Source: Candidatus Fermentibacterota bacterium
Lineage (GTDB): Bacteria; Fermentibacterota; Fermentibacteria; Fermentibacterales; Fermentibacteraceae
Assembly: GCA_012523605.1 (NCBI GenBank)
Contig: JAAYTY010000144.1
Location: 1-51,620 of the forward strand
Length of the DNA stretch: 51,620 bases
Reading direction: 5' to 3'
Shown: in pieces, positions 9,173 through 18,990 of the stretch
Numbering within the stretch: position 1 is the stretch's first letter
Layout: each line of letters opens with the position of its first letter
Position numbers and translations under genes: made by a program
Notes under the pieces: generated by a model
Told to the model about the DNA's origin: nothing
What the model saw: only the letters and a program-made list of their open reading frames with translations
Database searches by the model: none

Positions 9173-10513
9173 TTGAGCCCGAGAGCGCTCGCATGCATCC
9201 TGACAGCACTGGCCGCCGCATCCTTCGGCTGCGGCAGGTCCGCCGAGCCGGGCGGGGTCGTCGAGGTGGTGTTCTGGCACGCCATGGGAGGACCCCTGGG
9301 CGACGTGCTGGAGGACACCCTGATCGCCGAGTTCAACGCGACACATCCCGGCATCCGGGTGATCCCCGTCTCCATGGGGAATTACAGAGCCCTCAGCCAG
9401 AAGATCATGGCCGCCGCCATGGCCGGCGAACCGCCCGCCCTGGCGCAGGCCTACGAGACATGGACGGCACAGCTCATCAGGGGCGGGGCGATCGTGCCCC
9501 TGGATTCCATGATGGATCTGTCCCCCGCCTTCCGCGATTCGATCTGGCCGGACGTGTTCGACGTCTTCAGACGCGACAACACCTTCGGGGGGCGGATATA
9601 CAGCCTTCCCTTCAACAAGAGCGTGCCTCTCGTCTACTACAATGCGGACCTCTTCGACAGCCTGGGACTGTCGCCCGCGGAGACGTGGGAGGAGCAGAGG
9701 GAGCTCCTCGGGAGGCTCTGCCTGGACTCCAACGGGGACGGCGACCTGCTCGACGAGGGCGATCGATGGGGGGCGGGCATCACCGTGAGCGTCTGGACCT
9801 TCGAGTGCCTGCTGGCGCAGGCCGGAGGCAGTCTCCTCTCCGAAGACGGCACGGAGACCGCCTTCGACTCCCCGATGGGAATCGAGGCGCTGTCGTATCT
9901 CGAGTCGCTCCTCCACGAGGACCGATCGGTCTTCCTCGCCAGCGGTTTCGAGCACCAGAGAGCCTTCTCCGAGCGGAGGACCGGGCTGGTCGAAGGATCC
10001 GTGACCTCGCTGGCCTACCTGCTGGAGGACATGGAGAGGAGGGCCGAGAGCGGTCTTCCGACTTTCAGGATCGGAGTCGCGCCCCTGCCGGCGGGCCGCG
10101 AGCACGCGGTCTTCATAGCCGGGACGAACGTCGTCGTCTTCCGCTCCGACGATCCCCGCCGGGTGGCGGCCGCATGGGAATTCGCGACATGGTTCCTGGA
10201 GCCCCGTCAGCAGGCGAGATGGTTCGCCGGGAGCGGATACCTGCCTGCTGTGAGGTCCGCTCTCCGGGAGCCCGAAGCACTCGAGAAGATCGAGAGGCAC
10301 CCCGGGCTCGAGCGCGTTATCGGCCAGCTCGAATACGCGCGGTTCGAGCCCCAGACCACCGCCTGGTACGACGGCAGGGAGTTCCTCTCCGAAGCCGTGG
10401 AGATAGTGCTGTACGGCAGGATGTCGCCGGAGGAGGCCTTGGAGAGGGCCGCCCGGCTGACCGACGAAGAGATGCGTCTGGACGCCCGGTCTGACCGAAT
10501 GGAGGTCGAATGA
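9173..10513 (+). CDS. ABC-transporter extracellular solute (sugar)-binding lipoprotein
   Basis: TTG start, lipobox AASFGC, VVFWHAMGGPLGDVLEDTLIAEFNATHPGI and SLPFNKSVPLVYYNADLF (family 1 SBP). The longer 9047 start is unlikely. Confidence 0.85.
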   Translation: MSPRALACILTALAAASFGCGRSAEPGGVVEVVFWHAMGGPLGDVLEDTLIAEFNATHPGIRVIPVSMGNYRALSQKIMAAAMAGEPPALAQAYETWTAQLIRGGAIVPLDSMMDLSPAFRDSIWPDVFDVFRRDNTFGGRIYSLPFNKSVPLVYYNADLFDSLGLSPAETWEEQRELLGRLCLDSNGDGDLLDEGDRWGAGITVSVWTFECLLAQAGGSLLSEDGTETAFDSPMGIEALSYLESLLHEDRSVFLASGFEHQRAFSERRTGLVEGSVTSLAYLLEDMERRAESGLPTFRIGVAPLPAGREHAVFIAGTNVVVFRSDDPRRVAAAWEFATWFLEPRQQARWFAGSGYLPAVRSALREPEALEKIERHPGLERVIGQLEYARFEPQTTAWYDGREFLSEAVEIVLYGRMSPEEALERAARLTDEEMRLDARSDRMEVE

Positions 10514-11514
10514 AGCTGCTCCTTCTCGCCCTGCCGCTGGCGGCGGGTCCGGCTCTTGCAGTGACGGTGTCGGAGGCCCGAATGGATGCCGACGGGGACG
10601 GCCTGCCGGACCTCCTCGGGCAGACCGTGACCATAGAGGCCGTGGCCACCTGCGAACCGGACCTGTTCTCCGGGAGCGGCGTCTCCTTCTACGTCCAGGA
10701 CGCTGCGGCCGGCATAAACGTATATGCCTACGACCCGCCGTCCTTCCCCGTGGGGCCGGGCGACCTCCTCCGCATCACCGGCGAGATCGCTCAGTACAAC
10801 GGCCTCACGGAGATAGAACCCTCCTCGCCGGACGACTACGAGTACCTCGGTTCCCCCGGTGTTCCCGAGCCCGTCCAGCTCGCCAGGCACCAGGGAGTCT
10901 CGGAGCCCCTCGAGAGCATGCTCCTCAGGGCCGGAGACCCATCAGGCCCCGTCTGGGTGACTGTGGCGACCACGCCCTCGCAGTCCGGAGGCGGCTTCAA
11001 CTTCAGCGTCTGGAACGGGGAGACCGCCATCGCGGTCAGGGTGAACGGGACCACCGGAATCTCGGTGTCCGGGATCGAGCCGGGGGTGCGGCTCTTCCTC
11101 ACCGGAATCGGCGGCCAGTACGATTCCGAGCCCCCATATACCACCGGCTACCAGCTTCTGCCACGCTACCAGGAGGATCTCGCGTTCTACACCCCGTCCA
11201 TACCGGACTTCTTCCATCTCGACCTGCTGTCGGAATCCCCCTTCTCCCCCTCGTCGGGCGAGGCGATACTCATGGAATACGGGGGAGCGCCGGGGCTCAG
11301 GTTCACCCTGAAGGTGTTCGACAGGGCCGGAAGGGAGGTCGCCCGGCTGGCCAGCTCCAGGGCGGGGGGCGACGTCGTCGAATGGGACGGCAGGGACGAC
11401 AGCGAGGAGATCCTGCCGATTGGACCCTACATCGTCCTTCTCGAGGGGATAGCCCCCGACGGCGGGCGGCTCGTCACGACCGAGACGGTCGTGGTGGCCG
11501 CCGGCCTGGAATGA
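10510..11514 (+). CDS. Secreted OB-fold domain protein with C-terminal FlgD-like Ig domain
   Basis: Signal peptide, SFYVQDAAAGINVYA...GDLLRITGEIAQYNGLTEI (secreted OB-fold), and LKVFDRAGREVARL...WDGRDDSEEILPIGPYIV (FlgD-like). Confidence 0.75.
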   Translation: MKLLLLALPLAAGPALAVTVSEARMDADGDGLPDLLGQTVTIEAVATCEPDLFSGSGVSFYVQDAAAGINVYAYDPPSFPVGPGDLLRITGEIAQYNGLTEIEPSSPDDYEYLGSPGVPEPVQLARHQGVSEPLESMLLRAGDPSGPVWVTVATTPSQSGGGFNFSVWNGETAIAVRVNGTTGISVSGIEPGVRLFLTGIGGQYDSEPPYTTGYQLLPRYQEDLAFYTPSIPDFFHLDLLSESPFSPSSGEAILMEYGGAPGLRFTLKVFDRAGREVARLASSRAGGDVVEWDGRDDSEEILPIGPYIVLLEGIAPDGGRLVTTETVVVAAGLE

Positions 11515-11524
11515 GGTGGTTCCC

Positions 11525-12343
11525 ATGAAAACGATGCTCTTCGCCGCTTCACTCGTGCTGGCCGCCGCCCCGCCCGCCCTCGCGGCCTTCGAAGAGCTGG
11601 AGCTGGGAGTCGCCGACCAGGCGATGGGCTCGACGGGCGTGATGGGGACTGGAGCTGTCTCGGTGCTTTCGAACCCCGCCTCTCCGGCCGGAAGCGCAGG
11701 CTGGTCGGTGACCGCCTCCAGCCGCCTGCCCTTCTCCATCACCGACCTCGCGACCCACGGTCTGGATGTCTCCATGCCCCTGCGCGGAACCTGGCGGGGC
11801 TCGGCGTCCATCCGGCAGTTCGGCTTCAGCGAGTACTCCGAGCAGATGGTGGCCGTGACCATCTCGGGAATGCTCGGGAGGGAGCTCGCCTTCGGGATCC
11901 AGCCCACCCTCGGAGCCGTGAGCATCGGCGACGGGGTTTCGAGCTACGGCTCGGCGACCGCCCTGTCGCTGAACGCCGGATTCCAGGCGAGGATCTGCGG
12001 GCGATGGAGGATAGGGGCGTCGGTCCGCAACCCGTTCGAGAGCGGCATCGGAGAGAGCGGAGAGCACCTCGAGAGGAGGATCGACGCGGGTGTGGCCTAC
12101 GAGCCCTCCGCCGGCATGGAATCCCGCTTCTCGTTGTCGAGGGACTTCCGCGGAACGAGGGTCCACGCCGGGCAGGCCGTCCCGGTCGGCCCTCTGAGCC
12201 TCATGGCCGGAGTCGGCACATCCCCGGTCACCATCTCCGGCGGGCTGTCGGCCTGCGTGTCCGGGGTGAGGCTGGAGTACGCGGTCCAGTCGCATCCCGA
12301 CCTCCAGCCCACGCACCAGGCCGGGATCACCTATGTCTTCTAG
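11525..12343 (+). CDS. PorV/UPF0164-like outer-membrane protein
   Basis: Signal peptide, then LGVADQAMGSTGVMGTGAVSVLSNPAS, typical of PorV/PorQ-type barrels; C-terminal GITYVF. Confidence 0.65.
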   Translation: MKTMLFAASLVLAAAPPALAAFEELELGVADQAMGSTGVMGTGAVSVLSNPASPAGSAGWSVTASSRLPFSITDLATHGLDVSMPLRGTWRGSASIRQFGFSEYSEQMVAVTISGMLGRELAFGIQPTLGAVSIGDGVSSYGSATALSLNAGFQARICGRWRIGASVRNPFESGIGESGEHLERRIDAGVAYEPSAGMESRFSLSRDFRGTRVHAGQAVPVGPLSLMAGVGTSPVTISGGLSACVSGVRLEYAVQSHPDLQPTHQAGITYVF

Positions 12344-14771
12344 CTTCCTGCTCGCGATCCTGGCCGCCGCCGGTCCTTTCGGCAGGGTGGACCTCAACAC
12401 GGCGACCCTGGAGCAGCTCCGCGCACTGGAGGGGATCACCGACGAGCAGGCCGACTCCATCTACTCGCGCGCGCTCTCGACGGGGGGATTCGCGGACATA
12501 TACGAGGTGGCGGAGATACCCGGCATGACTGCATCGAGCCTTGCGTGGCTGAGGGACAACTGCATGGTGTCGCCCCGCGCGGAAGGCTCTCTGAGCCCCG
12601 CGGTGATGGACCTCATGGAAAGGCTCGCGGTCGAGGACGGTCCCGGCGACGCAGCCGTGGACGAATGGGAGAACCTCCTGATCCGCCCGATGCCGGTGAA
12701 CGGCCTGAGGCACTGGGACCTCCGGATGCTCGACAGAGTGAGCATCGTGGACGCCGCCGCCGTCGAGCGGAGACTGCGCGATCTGGGCCCTGTCTCGGGC
12801 GTGGCTTCCCTTCGCGGGAGCGACGGCTTGAGCTACTACGGCTACAGGAATCTCAGGGACTATGTCGCAACCCGCGAGCTGGACCTCTCCAGCACCGACT
12901 TCTTCGGCGGACTGCGCGTGACCGTGGACGGGGGCGCAGGGCGGTCGGAGGGCGAAGGATCGCTGGCTGCGCGCCTGGACGACCTGGGCAGCGCAATCGG
13001 GGACATGGAGTCCGGAGGCAGGGACTATTCGGGCAGTCCCGTCGACAGCGCCGCGCTGTACGAACAGCTCGTTTCGGAGCGCGACGAGCTGGCCGGCGCC
13101 CGAGGCGTGACAGGAAGCGTTCAAAGGCTCCGATTGGGCCTCGGGGACAGGTGGAGAGGGGGCATCAGGCTCTCCCGGGGACGCTGGTCAACCGCCGGGC
13201 ACGGCCTCCTTTCCGGCATGGACATGGGCGTGATAAGCGAGACCTACGACGTCGCGAAGGCTTTCGCCTCCCTGCACCGCCTCGGACCGCTCCACCAGGT
13301 GATACTCGGGAACTACAGGCTCTCCCTCAACCAGGGCCTCCTGGTGGACAACGCCGACGAGCTGATGAGCCGCTCTCTCTACAGGCCCCGGGGTCTGCAT
13401 CCCGACCTCACCTCGACACGGCAGGCCGCGTTCACCGGGGCGGCGTGCGAGGTGCGCAGCGGGCCTCTGGTGGGATACGCCTTCGTCTCGTCGGCCCCCC
13501 GGGACGCCATCATGAACTCCGACGGCACGCCGAACTCGCTCGTGCTCTCCCGCTGGCGCACCTCCGCCATGGCCGGAGCACTGCAGGAGACCGCCGCGGG
13601 AGGCTACGGCTATTTCGACCTGGGCGGCTTCCTTCCCTGCGGGACCTTCGTCGGAGCCGGAGCGCTGACCGTCTCCTGGAGCGACAGCCTGGTCCCCGAC
13701 CCGGAATTCCTGGACATTCCGAACGACGCGGAGGTCTGGAACTGCCCGGAGTACTCCGTCATGCCCCAAGGCGACGCCCTGTCGGCCTGGTCGGTCTCGG
13801 GGCAGACCGTCCTGGGCGGATTCGGCGTCGAGGGGGAGGCCGCGATGCAGGACAACGACGCCATGGCGGCCGTAGGCGGCGCAAGATGGCAGAACGACTG
13901 GTTCTACCTGCTCTGCTCGATAAGGCACTACGACCTGGAATACACAAACCCCTACTGCAGGGGATTCGCGGAGCAGAGCAGATTCGACGATACGGTGTTC
14001 GAGAAGCCCTACTATCTGAACGACCCCTCGGCGGCCGACCTCGCGGACTGGCCGGTTCCGAAGCCCGAGGAGGGGATCTACCTGGAATCCCGCTTCCAGG
14101 TCAGCCGGCAGATTCTGTTTCCCAAGGTCTATCTGGATGTGTGGCGCTCGATCCCCTGGGGCTTCGAGAACTACAGGTTCCAGGGGGAGCTGGAATACAG
14201 GCCCGTGTTCCCCCTCCGGTTCAGGCTGAAGTACAAGCTGCAGGACAAGACGAAGATGCAGGATCTCCTGCCGACAAGCTCGGTGACCCACGAGGCCACG
14301 CTGAGAACCATCGTCCTCCCGGCGGGCGGGGACTACTTCGAAATCGGCGTGCGGGCGGGGCTGGTGGAGCTGACGCCCAACCCTCTCTACACCGACGACA
14401 GGCTGATGAGCGGGGGATTCCTGAGCGCAAGGTGGGAGCACCGCTTCACGCCCGGGTTCTCCGTGCTGGGCGGAACGACGCTCTGGACCACCGACGGGAT
14501 GAGCCAGTGGGAGTTCGAGGACACGGGAATCGACTTCCTGGACGGCAGGGGCACGAAGTTCTACGTGACTGTCAAGGAGCAGATATCCGACAACATCCAG
14601 ATACGCCTCCGGCTGCTGCGCAAGGACACCTTCTTCCCGAGGAACGGGCTCTACAGGCCCGATCCCGAGGACCAGTACTACTACGAGGGCGACCCCGGCA
14701 GCCCCGTGAGGGATTTCGGCGATCACGCGGAGAGCTACGGTATCAACTGCCAGCTCGATCTGCGCTGGTAG
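12333..14771 (+). CDS. Helix-hairpin-helix (ComEA-like) domain fused to a large predicted outer-membrane beta-barrel
   Basis: After the signal peptide: GRVDLNTATLEQLRALEGITDEQADSIYSRALSTGGFADIYEVAEIPGMT (two HHH motifs). The rest is barrel-like and ends ...INCQLDLRW. Confidence 0.8.
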   Translation: MSSSFLLAILAAAGPFGRVDLNTATLEQLRALEGITDEQADSIYSRALSTGGFADIYEVAEIPGMTASSLAWLRDNCMVSPRAEGSLSPAVMDLMERLAVEDGPGDAAVDEWENLLIRPMPVNGLRHWDLRMLDRVSIVDAAAVERRLRDLGPVSGVASLRGSDGLSYYGYRNLRDYVATRELDLSSTDFFGGLRVTVDGGAGRSEGEGSLAARLDDLGSAIGDMESGGRDYSGSPVDSAALYEQLVSERDELAGARGVTGSVQRLRLGLGDRWRGGIRLSRGRWSTAGHGLLSGMDMGVISETYDVAKAFASLHRLGPLHQVILGNYRLSLNQGLLVDNADELMSRSLYRPRGLHPDLTSTRQAAFTGAACEVRSGPLVGYAFVSSAPRDAIMNSDGTPNSLVLSRWRTSAMAGALQETAAGGYGYFDLGGFLPCGTFVGAGALTVSWSDSLVPDPEFLDIPNDAEVWNCPEYSVMPQGDALSAWSVSGQTVLGGFGVEGEAAMQDNDAMAAVGGARWQNDWFYLLCSIRHYDLEYTNPYCRGFAEQSRFDDTVFEKPYYLNDPSAADLADWPVPKPEEGIYLESRFQVSRQILFPKVYLDVWRSIPWGFENYRFQGELEYRPVFPLRFRLKYKLQDKTKMQDLLPTSSVTHEATLRTIVLPAGGDYFEIGVRAGLVELTPNPLYTDDRLMSGGFLSARWEHRFTPGFSVLGGTTLWTTDGMSQWEFEDTGIDFLDGRGTKFYVTVKEQISDNIQIRLRLLRKDTFFPRNGLYRPDPEDQYYYEGDPGSPVRDFGDHAESYGINCQLDLRW

Positions 14772-14784
14772 AGCGGAGGGTGAC

Positions 14785-15978
14785 ATGACATTGCTCGGCG
14801 GCTTGCTCGCTCTCGCCGCGATGACCGGCGGACTCCCGGAGGACTGTCTCCTGGGCACTCCCGGATTTCCGGTCACCGCACGCTCCCTCGCGATGGGCCG
14901 GGCGGAGTTCATGGATCCCTCGCCCATGGGCGCCCTGGCGAACCCGTCGGCGGCCGTCTCCGCCGGCGTCGGGCTGTCTCTCTGCGCCTCCGCCGGGATG
15001 GACCTGGAGATGGAGAAGAGGACCCGGACCGTCTACGATTCATTCGGGAGTTCCATCGGGGAGGCCGAGCACTCCTTCGACCGTTCGGCCGACCTCTTCC
15101 CGGGAGGCGTGGCCGCTTCGCTGGCCGGTTTCGACGGCATGCCCCGGGGGCTCGGGCTCGCGGCCGGCTGGAGGGCGCGGAACGGCTTCGGCTACGACTG
15201 GGACAGGGAGGTGAGGAGCGAGTACTACGCCCTGCTCGGAAGCGAGGCCCTCTCCATATCCGGCACGGCCGGGGAACTCTGCGCCTCGGCGTCGTTCTCT
15301 CCCCTCGATGCTCTCTCCCTCGGATTGGGGGCGGGCTGGCTCTCGTGCACGCGGGAGGAGACCTGGAGGCAGATCTGGGTGGACGAGAGCATTCCCGACG
15401 TACTCGAGACCCAGGAATCCGACCTCGAGGTCGTGACGGTCCGCGCCGCGTTCACCGCGCGCCCCTCCCGAAGGGTGACGGCTTCTGCGGGAGTCGAGGC
15501 CCCACTCTCGGCCGGATGGTCCGGAGACGCCGACGGCCCGCTCGACCTTCCGCCCCTCGCCCGCGCCGGCTTCCTCTGGATTCCCGGAAACTCCCTCAGG
15601 AGCGTCTTCACCGCGGAATTCTCCTACAGGGCGATGTCCGGTGCGAGATTCGACGGCGCGGACATGGGTCTGCGTGACTCCTGGAGCGCGTCCGCCGGCG
15701 TGGAGAACAGCCTGCCCGGAGGCGGGCCCGAATGCCGCTTCGGCTTCAGATACGACCGCTCCCCCATTGCGCGCTGCCTCGACTGCGTGTCCGTGACCGC
15801 CGGTCTCGGCTTCGACCTCTCCGGATGGACCCTGGATGCCGGAGGCCTTTTCTCCCCGAGGACGTGGGAGCAGGTGGATGTCGGCTCGCTCCCGTCCTTC
15901 TCCGAAGGCGACAGCCTCTCCGTCGAGGAGACGGAGACTGTCCTGCTGCTCTCACTGAGCCGCAGGATCTCGCTGTAG
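14785..15978 (+). CDS. Predicted outer-membrane beta-barrel protein, PorV-like
   Basis: LGTPGFPVTARSLAMGRAEFMDPSPMGALANPSAA N-terminal signature; amphipathic strands throughout. Confidence 0.6.
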   Translation: MTLLGGLLALAAMTGGLPEDCLLGTPGFPVTARSLAMGRAEFMDPSPMGALANPSAAVSAGVGLSLCASAGMDLEMEKRTRTVYDSFGSSIGEAEHSFDRSADLFPGGVAASLAGFDGMPRGLGLAAGWRARNGFGYDWDREVRSEYYALLGSEALSISGTAGELCASASFSPLDALSLGLGAGWLSCTREETWRQIWVDESIPDVLETQESDLEVVTVRAAFTARPSRRVTASAGVEAPLSAGWSGDADGPLDLPPLARAGFLWIPGNSLRSVFTAEFSYRAMSGARFDGADMGLRDSWSASAGVENSLPGGGPECRFGFRYDRSPIARCLDCVSVTAGLGFDLSGWTLDAGGLFSPRTWEQVDVGSLPSFSEGDSLSVEETETVLLLSLSRRISL

Positions 15979-15988
15979 GGCTGGCGTC

Positions 15989-17587
15989 GTGCGGACGGCG
16001 GCGGCGCTCCTCCTGCTCTCGGCTGCTTCGGCGCCTTGCCTCGCGAGGGTTTTCACTCTGGACATACTGCACACGAACGACGTCCATGGAGGGATCGTCT
16101 CCCGCGACGCCACGTTCCTCAACCCGGACTTCCCGCCCGAGATCGGCGGCGCCGCCTGGCTCGCCTCCTATGTGGACTCGGTCAGAAGGGAGGCGGCCGG
16201 AACCGGGGGGTACGTACTCCTCCTCGACGCCGGTGACATCTACCAGGGCACCCCCGTCGGCGGCTACGACCTCGGAGCTTCCGTGGTGCGGTGGATGAAC
16301 TTCGTCGGCTACGATGCCATGACGCTCGGGAACCACGATTTCGACGACGGAGCGGCCAACGCCCTCGCGATCGCCGCGGCCGCGGACTTTCCGGTGCTGT
16401 CCTGCAACTTCGTCGAGGAAGCCACCGGGCTTCCCCCCTGCGGCATCGAGCCCATGACATTCTTCGAATTCGAGGGCGTGAAGATCGCGCTCATCGGACT
16501 CTCGACCTCCGATACGTGGGGGCTGGTGGACCCTGCGCTGCTGGAGGGCTACTCCTTCCTCGACGAGGAGGAGTCCGTCGGAGCGGCGATGGAGGAGGCC
16601 CGCCGCAGCGGCGCCGACATCGTCTTCGTCCTGTCCCACCTGGGTCAACCCTCGGATCCCGGAAGATACGTGGAGTCCGTGAGACAGGCCTGGATCTCGG
16701 GGGAGGAGTTCGACAAGGAGTTCGCCCTCAACAACGCCGAACTCTCCTCGCTCCTGCCGGGAATCGCCCTCATCGTGTCGGGCCACATCCACTACGGCCT
16801 TGCGCGCCCCTGGGTGAACCCCTTCACCGGAACGATCGTGGTGCAGGGCTATGCGAACGGGACGGGTGTGGGGCACATCAGGCTGCTGATAGACTCCGAG
16901 GCCCGCACGGTGACAGGGTACGAACTGCCGCGCGGCGAGGAGATCGTCAACCTCCTCCACGACGAGTTCCAGCCGGACCCCGAGGCTCTGGCGCTGATCG
17001 AGTCCTTCAGGACCGTGGCCGAGGCGGGCATGGACGAGGTGATAGGAGAGGCCCTGGAGGAGATCCCCAGGGGAGGCGCCGAGCATCCGATGGGAAGGCT
17101 GGTCGCCGATGCCGTGCTGGAATGTACGGGGGCCGACGTTGCCCTTGTGAACCGCGGGGGGATCAGGTCGTCCATTCCCAGGGGCTTGATCACGCCGAGG
17201 ATGATCTACGAGGCCATTCCGTTCGAGGAGGACCTCTATCTCGTCGAGGTGACCGGAGCCCAGCTCAGGAGGATTCTGGAGACCGGGATGCAGGGGCGCA
17301 GGCGCGACATGGAGCCGGCTGGATTCACCGCGGTGAGAAACCAGGCTCTGCCGGACATGGCCAAGATCGAATCCCTGATCGTGGGTGGCGAACCGGTCGA
17401 TTCGTCCAGAGCCTACGTCCTCGCCACCACGGGCTATCTAGTCCAGGGCAACGTTGGATACGACGTCATGAGGGAGTTCGAGGCGGTGCCCGCGGGATGC
17501 ACCCTGTTCGACGCGGTGGTCGCGTATGTGAAGGCTCACAGCCCCCTCGAGCCGGACGAGGTTCCCAGAATCCGATGGACGGAGTAG
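15989..17587 (+). CDS. 5'-nucleotidase / UDP-sugar diphosphatase / 2',3'-cyclic phosphodiesterase (UshA-like)
   Basis: LDILHTNDVHGG, LLDAGDIYQGTPVGG, TLGNHDFDDG, VSGHIHYG, LVADAVLECTGADVALVNRGGIR. Signal peptide. Confidence 0.93.
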   Translation: MRTAAALLLLSAASAPCLARVFTLDILHTNDVHGGIVSRDATFLNPDFPPEIGGAAWLASYVDSVRREAAGTGGYVLLLDAGDIYQGTPVGGYDLGASVVRWMNFVGYDAMTLGNHDFDDGAANALAIAAAADFPVLSCNFVEEATGLPPCGIEPMTFFEFEGVKIALIGLSTSDTWGLVDPALLEGYSFLDEEESVGAAMEEARRSGADIVFVLSHLGQPSDPGRYVESVRQAWISGEEFDKEFALNNAELSSLLPGIALIVSGHIHYGLARPWVNPFTGTIVVQGYANGTGVGHIRLLIDSEARTVTGYELPRGEEIVNLLHDEFQPDPEALALIESFRTVAEAGMDEVIGEALEEIPRGGAEHPMGRLVADAVLECTGADVALVNRGGIRSSIPRGLITPRMIYEAIPFEEDLYLVEVTGAQLRRILETGMQGRRRDMEPAGFTAVRNQALPDMAKIESLIVGGEPVDSSRAYVLATTGYLVQGNVGYDVMREFEAVPAGCTLFDAVVAYVKAHSPLEPDEVPRIRWTE

Positions 17588-17592
17588 CGGAG

Positions 17593-18990
17593 ATGGCGCC
17601 GGGCGGCCCGGGGAGAGTCGTAGTCCTGGGTGCCGGCCTCGCCGGCCTCAGCGCCGCCGACGTCCTCGTTTCTCACGGCGTGCGAACCGTCGTCGTCGAG
17701 AAGGAGGCCGCACCGGGAGGACTCGCCGCCACCTGCAGGGTCGGCGGATTCCATTTCGACTTCGGCCCCCACCGCTTCCACACCAGGAACCCCGCCGTCC
17801 TCGCCAGAGTGTCCGCCCTGCTGGGAGGCGACCTGCTCCAGGTAGAGAGGTTGAGCCGCATTCGTCTGCTCGACCGGTACTTCCTCTATCCCCTGAGCCT
17901 CGGAGACGTGCTCCGGAGGATGCCCCTCCGCAAGGGGGCCGCCATGATGGCCAGCTATATGGCCAGGAGGGGCAGGAGGCTCTTCGGCGGGCTTCCCGAC
18001 GACAGCTTCGAGACCTGGGTGGTCAACCGCTTCGGCCGCTGCCTCTACGACATCTACTTCGGTCCCTACACCGCCAAGCTCTGGGGGATCCCCCCTTCGA
18101 GCCTCTCGCCGGACTGGGCCAGCCAGCGCATAACAGTGCCCAGCCTCACGGGGCTCGTGAGGGAGACGCTCTTTCCCCGGGGGGAGAAGGGCGCCAGGAG
18201 CCTGGTGAGCACGTTCCACTACCCCAGGGGCGGCATCGGGAGGATCTCGGAGGCCTTCGCCGCGAGAGTGAGGGAGGGCGGGGGGGCCCTGATGACATCG
18301 GTCGAACCCCTCTCGATATCGCGCGGTCCCGGAGGATTCGTGGTGGAGACGACCGCAGGCGCATTGGAAGCCGACGGTCTGATAAGCTCGATTCCCGTGA
18401 CAAGGCTGGCCGAGCTCGCGGCCCCCATGCTGGACGAACGGTCCCGCGAGGCCGCCGCCTCGCTCTCATACAGGAGCATCGTGTTCGTCACGCTCAGGCT
18501 CGCGAAGCGTCCGGAACCGCGTGACCACTGGATCTACACACCGGAGGACTGCTACAGGTTCAACAGGCTCTCCATCCCGGAGAACTTCGATCCGTCGGTC
18601 TCGGAGTCCGGCGGGCAGGTCGTCTTCGAATTCACCTGCCAGGAGGGCGACCAGATCTGGAACGGGGGCGAAGCGCTGGCGGCGGAATGCGTGAGCGGAG
18701 GAGAGAGGCTCGGTCTCTTCCGGACCGGCGAGGTCATGGGGCATGCCGTCACGAGGCAGGCTCATGCCTACCCGATCTACGACAGGGGGTACGAGGTCAG
18801 ATCGGGAATCCTCCTCGAGGCTTTCGACGCCCTCCCCGGAATCGTCACGTGCGGGAGGCAGGGCCTTTTCCGCTACAACAACATGGACCACTCGATAGAG
18901 ATGGGCGAGTACGCAGCTCTCGAGCTCCTCGGCATCGGAACCCTTCGCGAGCGGTTCGACTGGACCAGAAGCACATGGGCCGACGGCTGA
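17593..18990 (+). CDS. FAD/NAD(P)-binding flavoprotein, protoporphyrinogen oxidase / UDP-galactopyranose mutase-like
   Basis: VVVLGAGLAGLSAADVLVSHGVRTVVVEKEAAPGGLAAT (Rossmann FAD), FDFGPHRFH, FGPYTAKLWG. ATG start at 17593; the 899-aa ORF upstream of it is spurious. Confidence 0.85.
   Translation: MAPGGPGRVVVLGAGLAGLSAADVLVSHGVRTVVVEKEAAPGGLAATCRVGGFHFDFGPHRFHTRNPAVLARVSALLGGDLLQVERLSRIRLLDRYFLYPLSLGDVLRRMPLRKGAAMMASYMARRGRRLFGGLPDDSFETWVVNRFGRCLYDIYFGPYTAKLWGIPPSSLSPDWASQRITVPSLTGLVRETLFPRGEKGARSLVSTFHYPRGGIGRISEAFAARVREGGGALMTSVEPLSISRGPGGFVVETTAGALEADGLISSIPVTRLAELAAPMLDERSREAAASLSYRSIVFVTLRLAKRPEPRDHWIYTPEDCYRFNRLSIPENFDPSVSESGGQVVFEFTCQEGDQIWNGGEALAAECVSGGERLGLFRTGEVMGHAVTRQAHAYPIYDRGYEVRSGILLEAFDALPGIVTCGRQGLFRYNNMDHSIEMGEYAALELLGIGTLRERFDWTRSTWADG

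Noticed and set aside
16291-17592. N-terminal 434 residues of the 899-aa ORF
   Set aside because: Overlaps UshA out of frame and is Arg/Gly-rich nonsense; the true flavoprotein starts at 17593.
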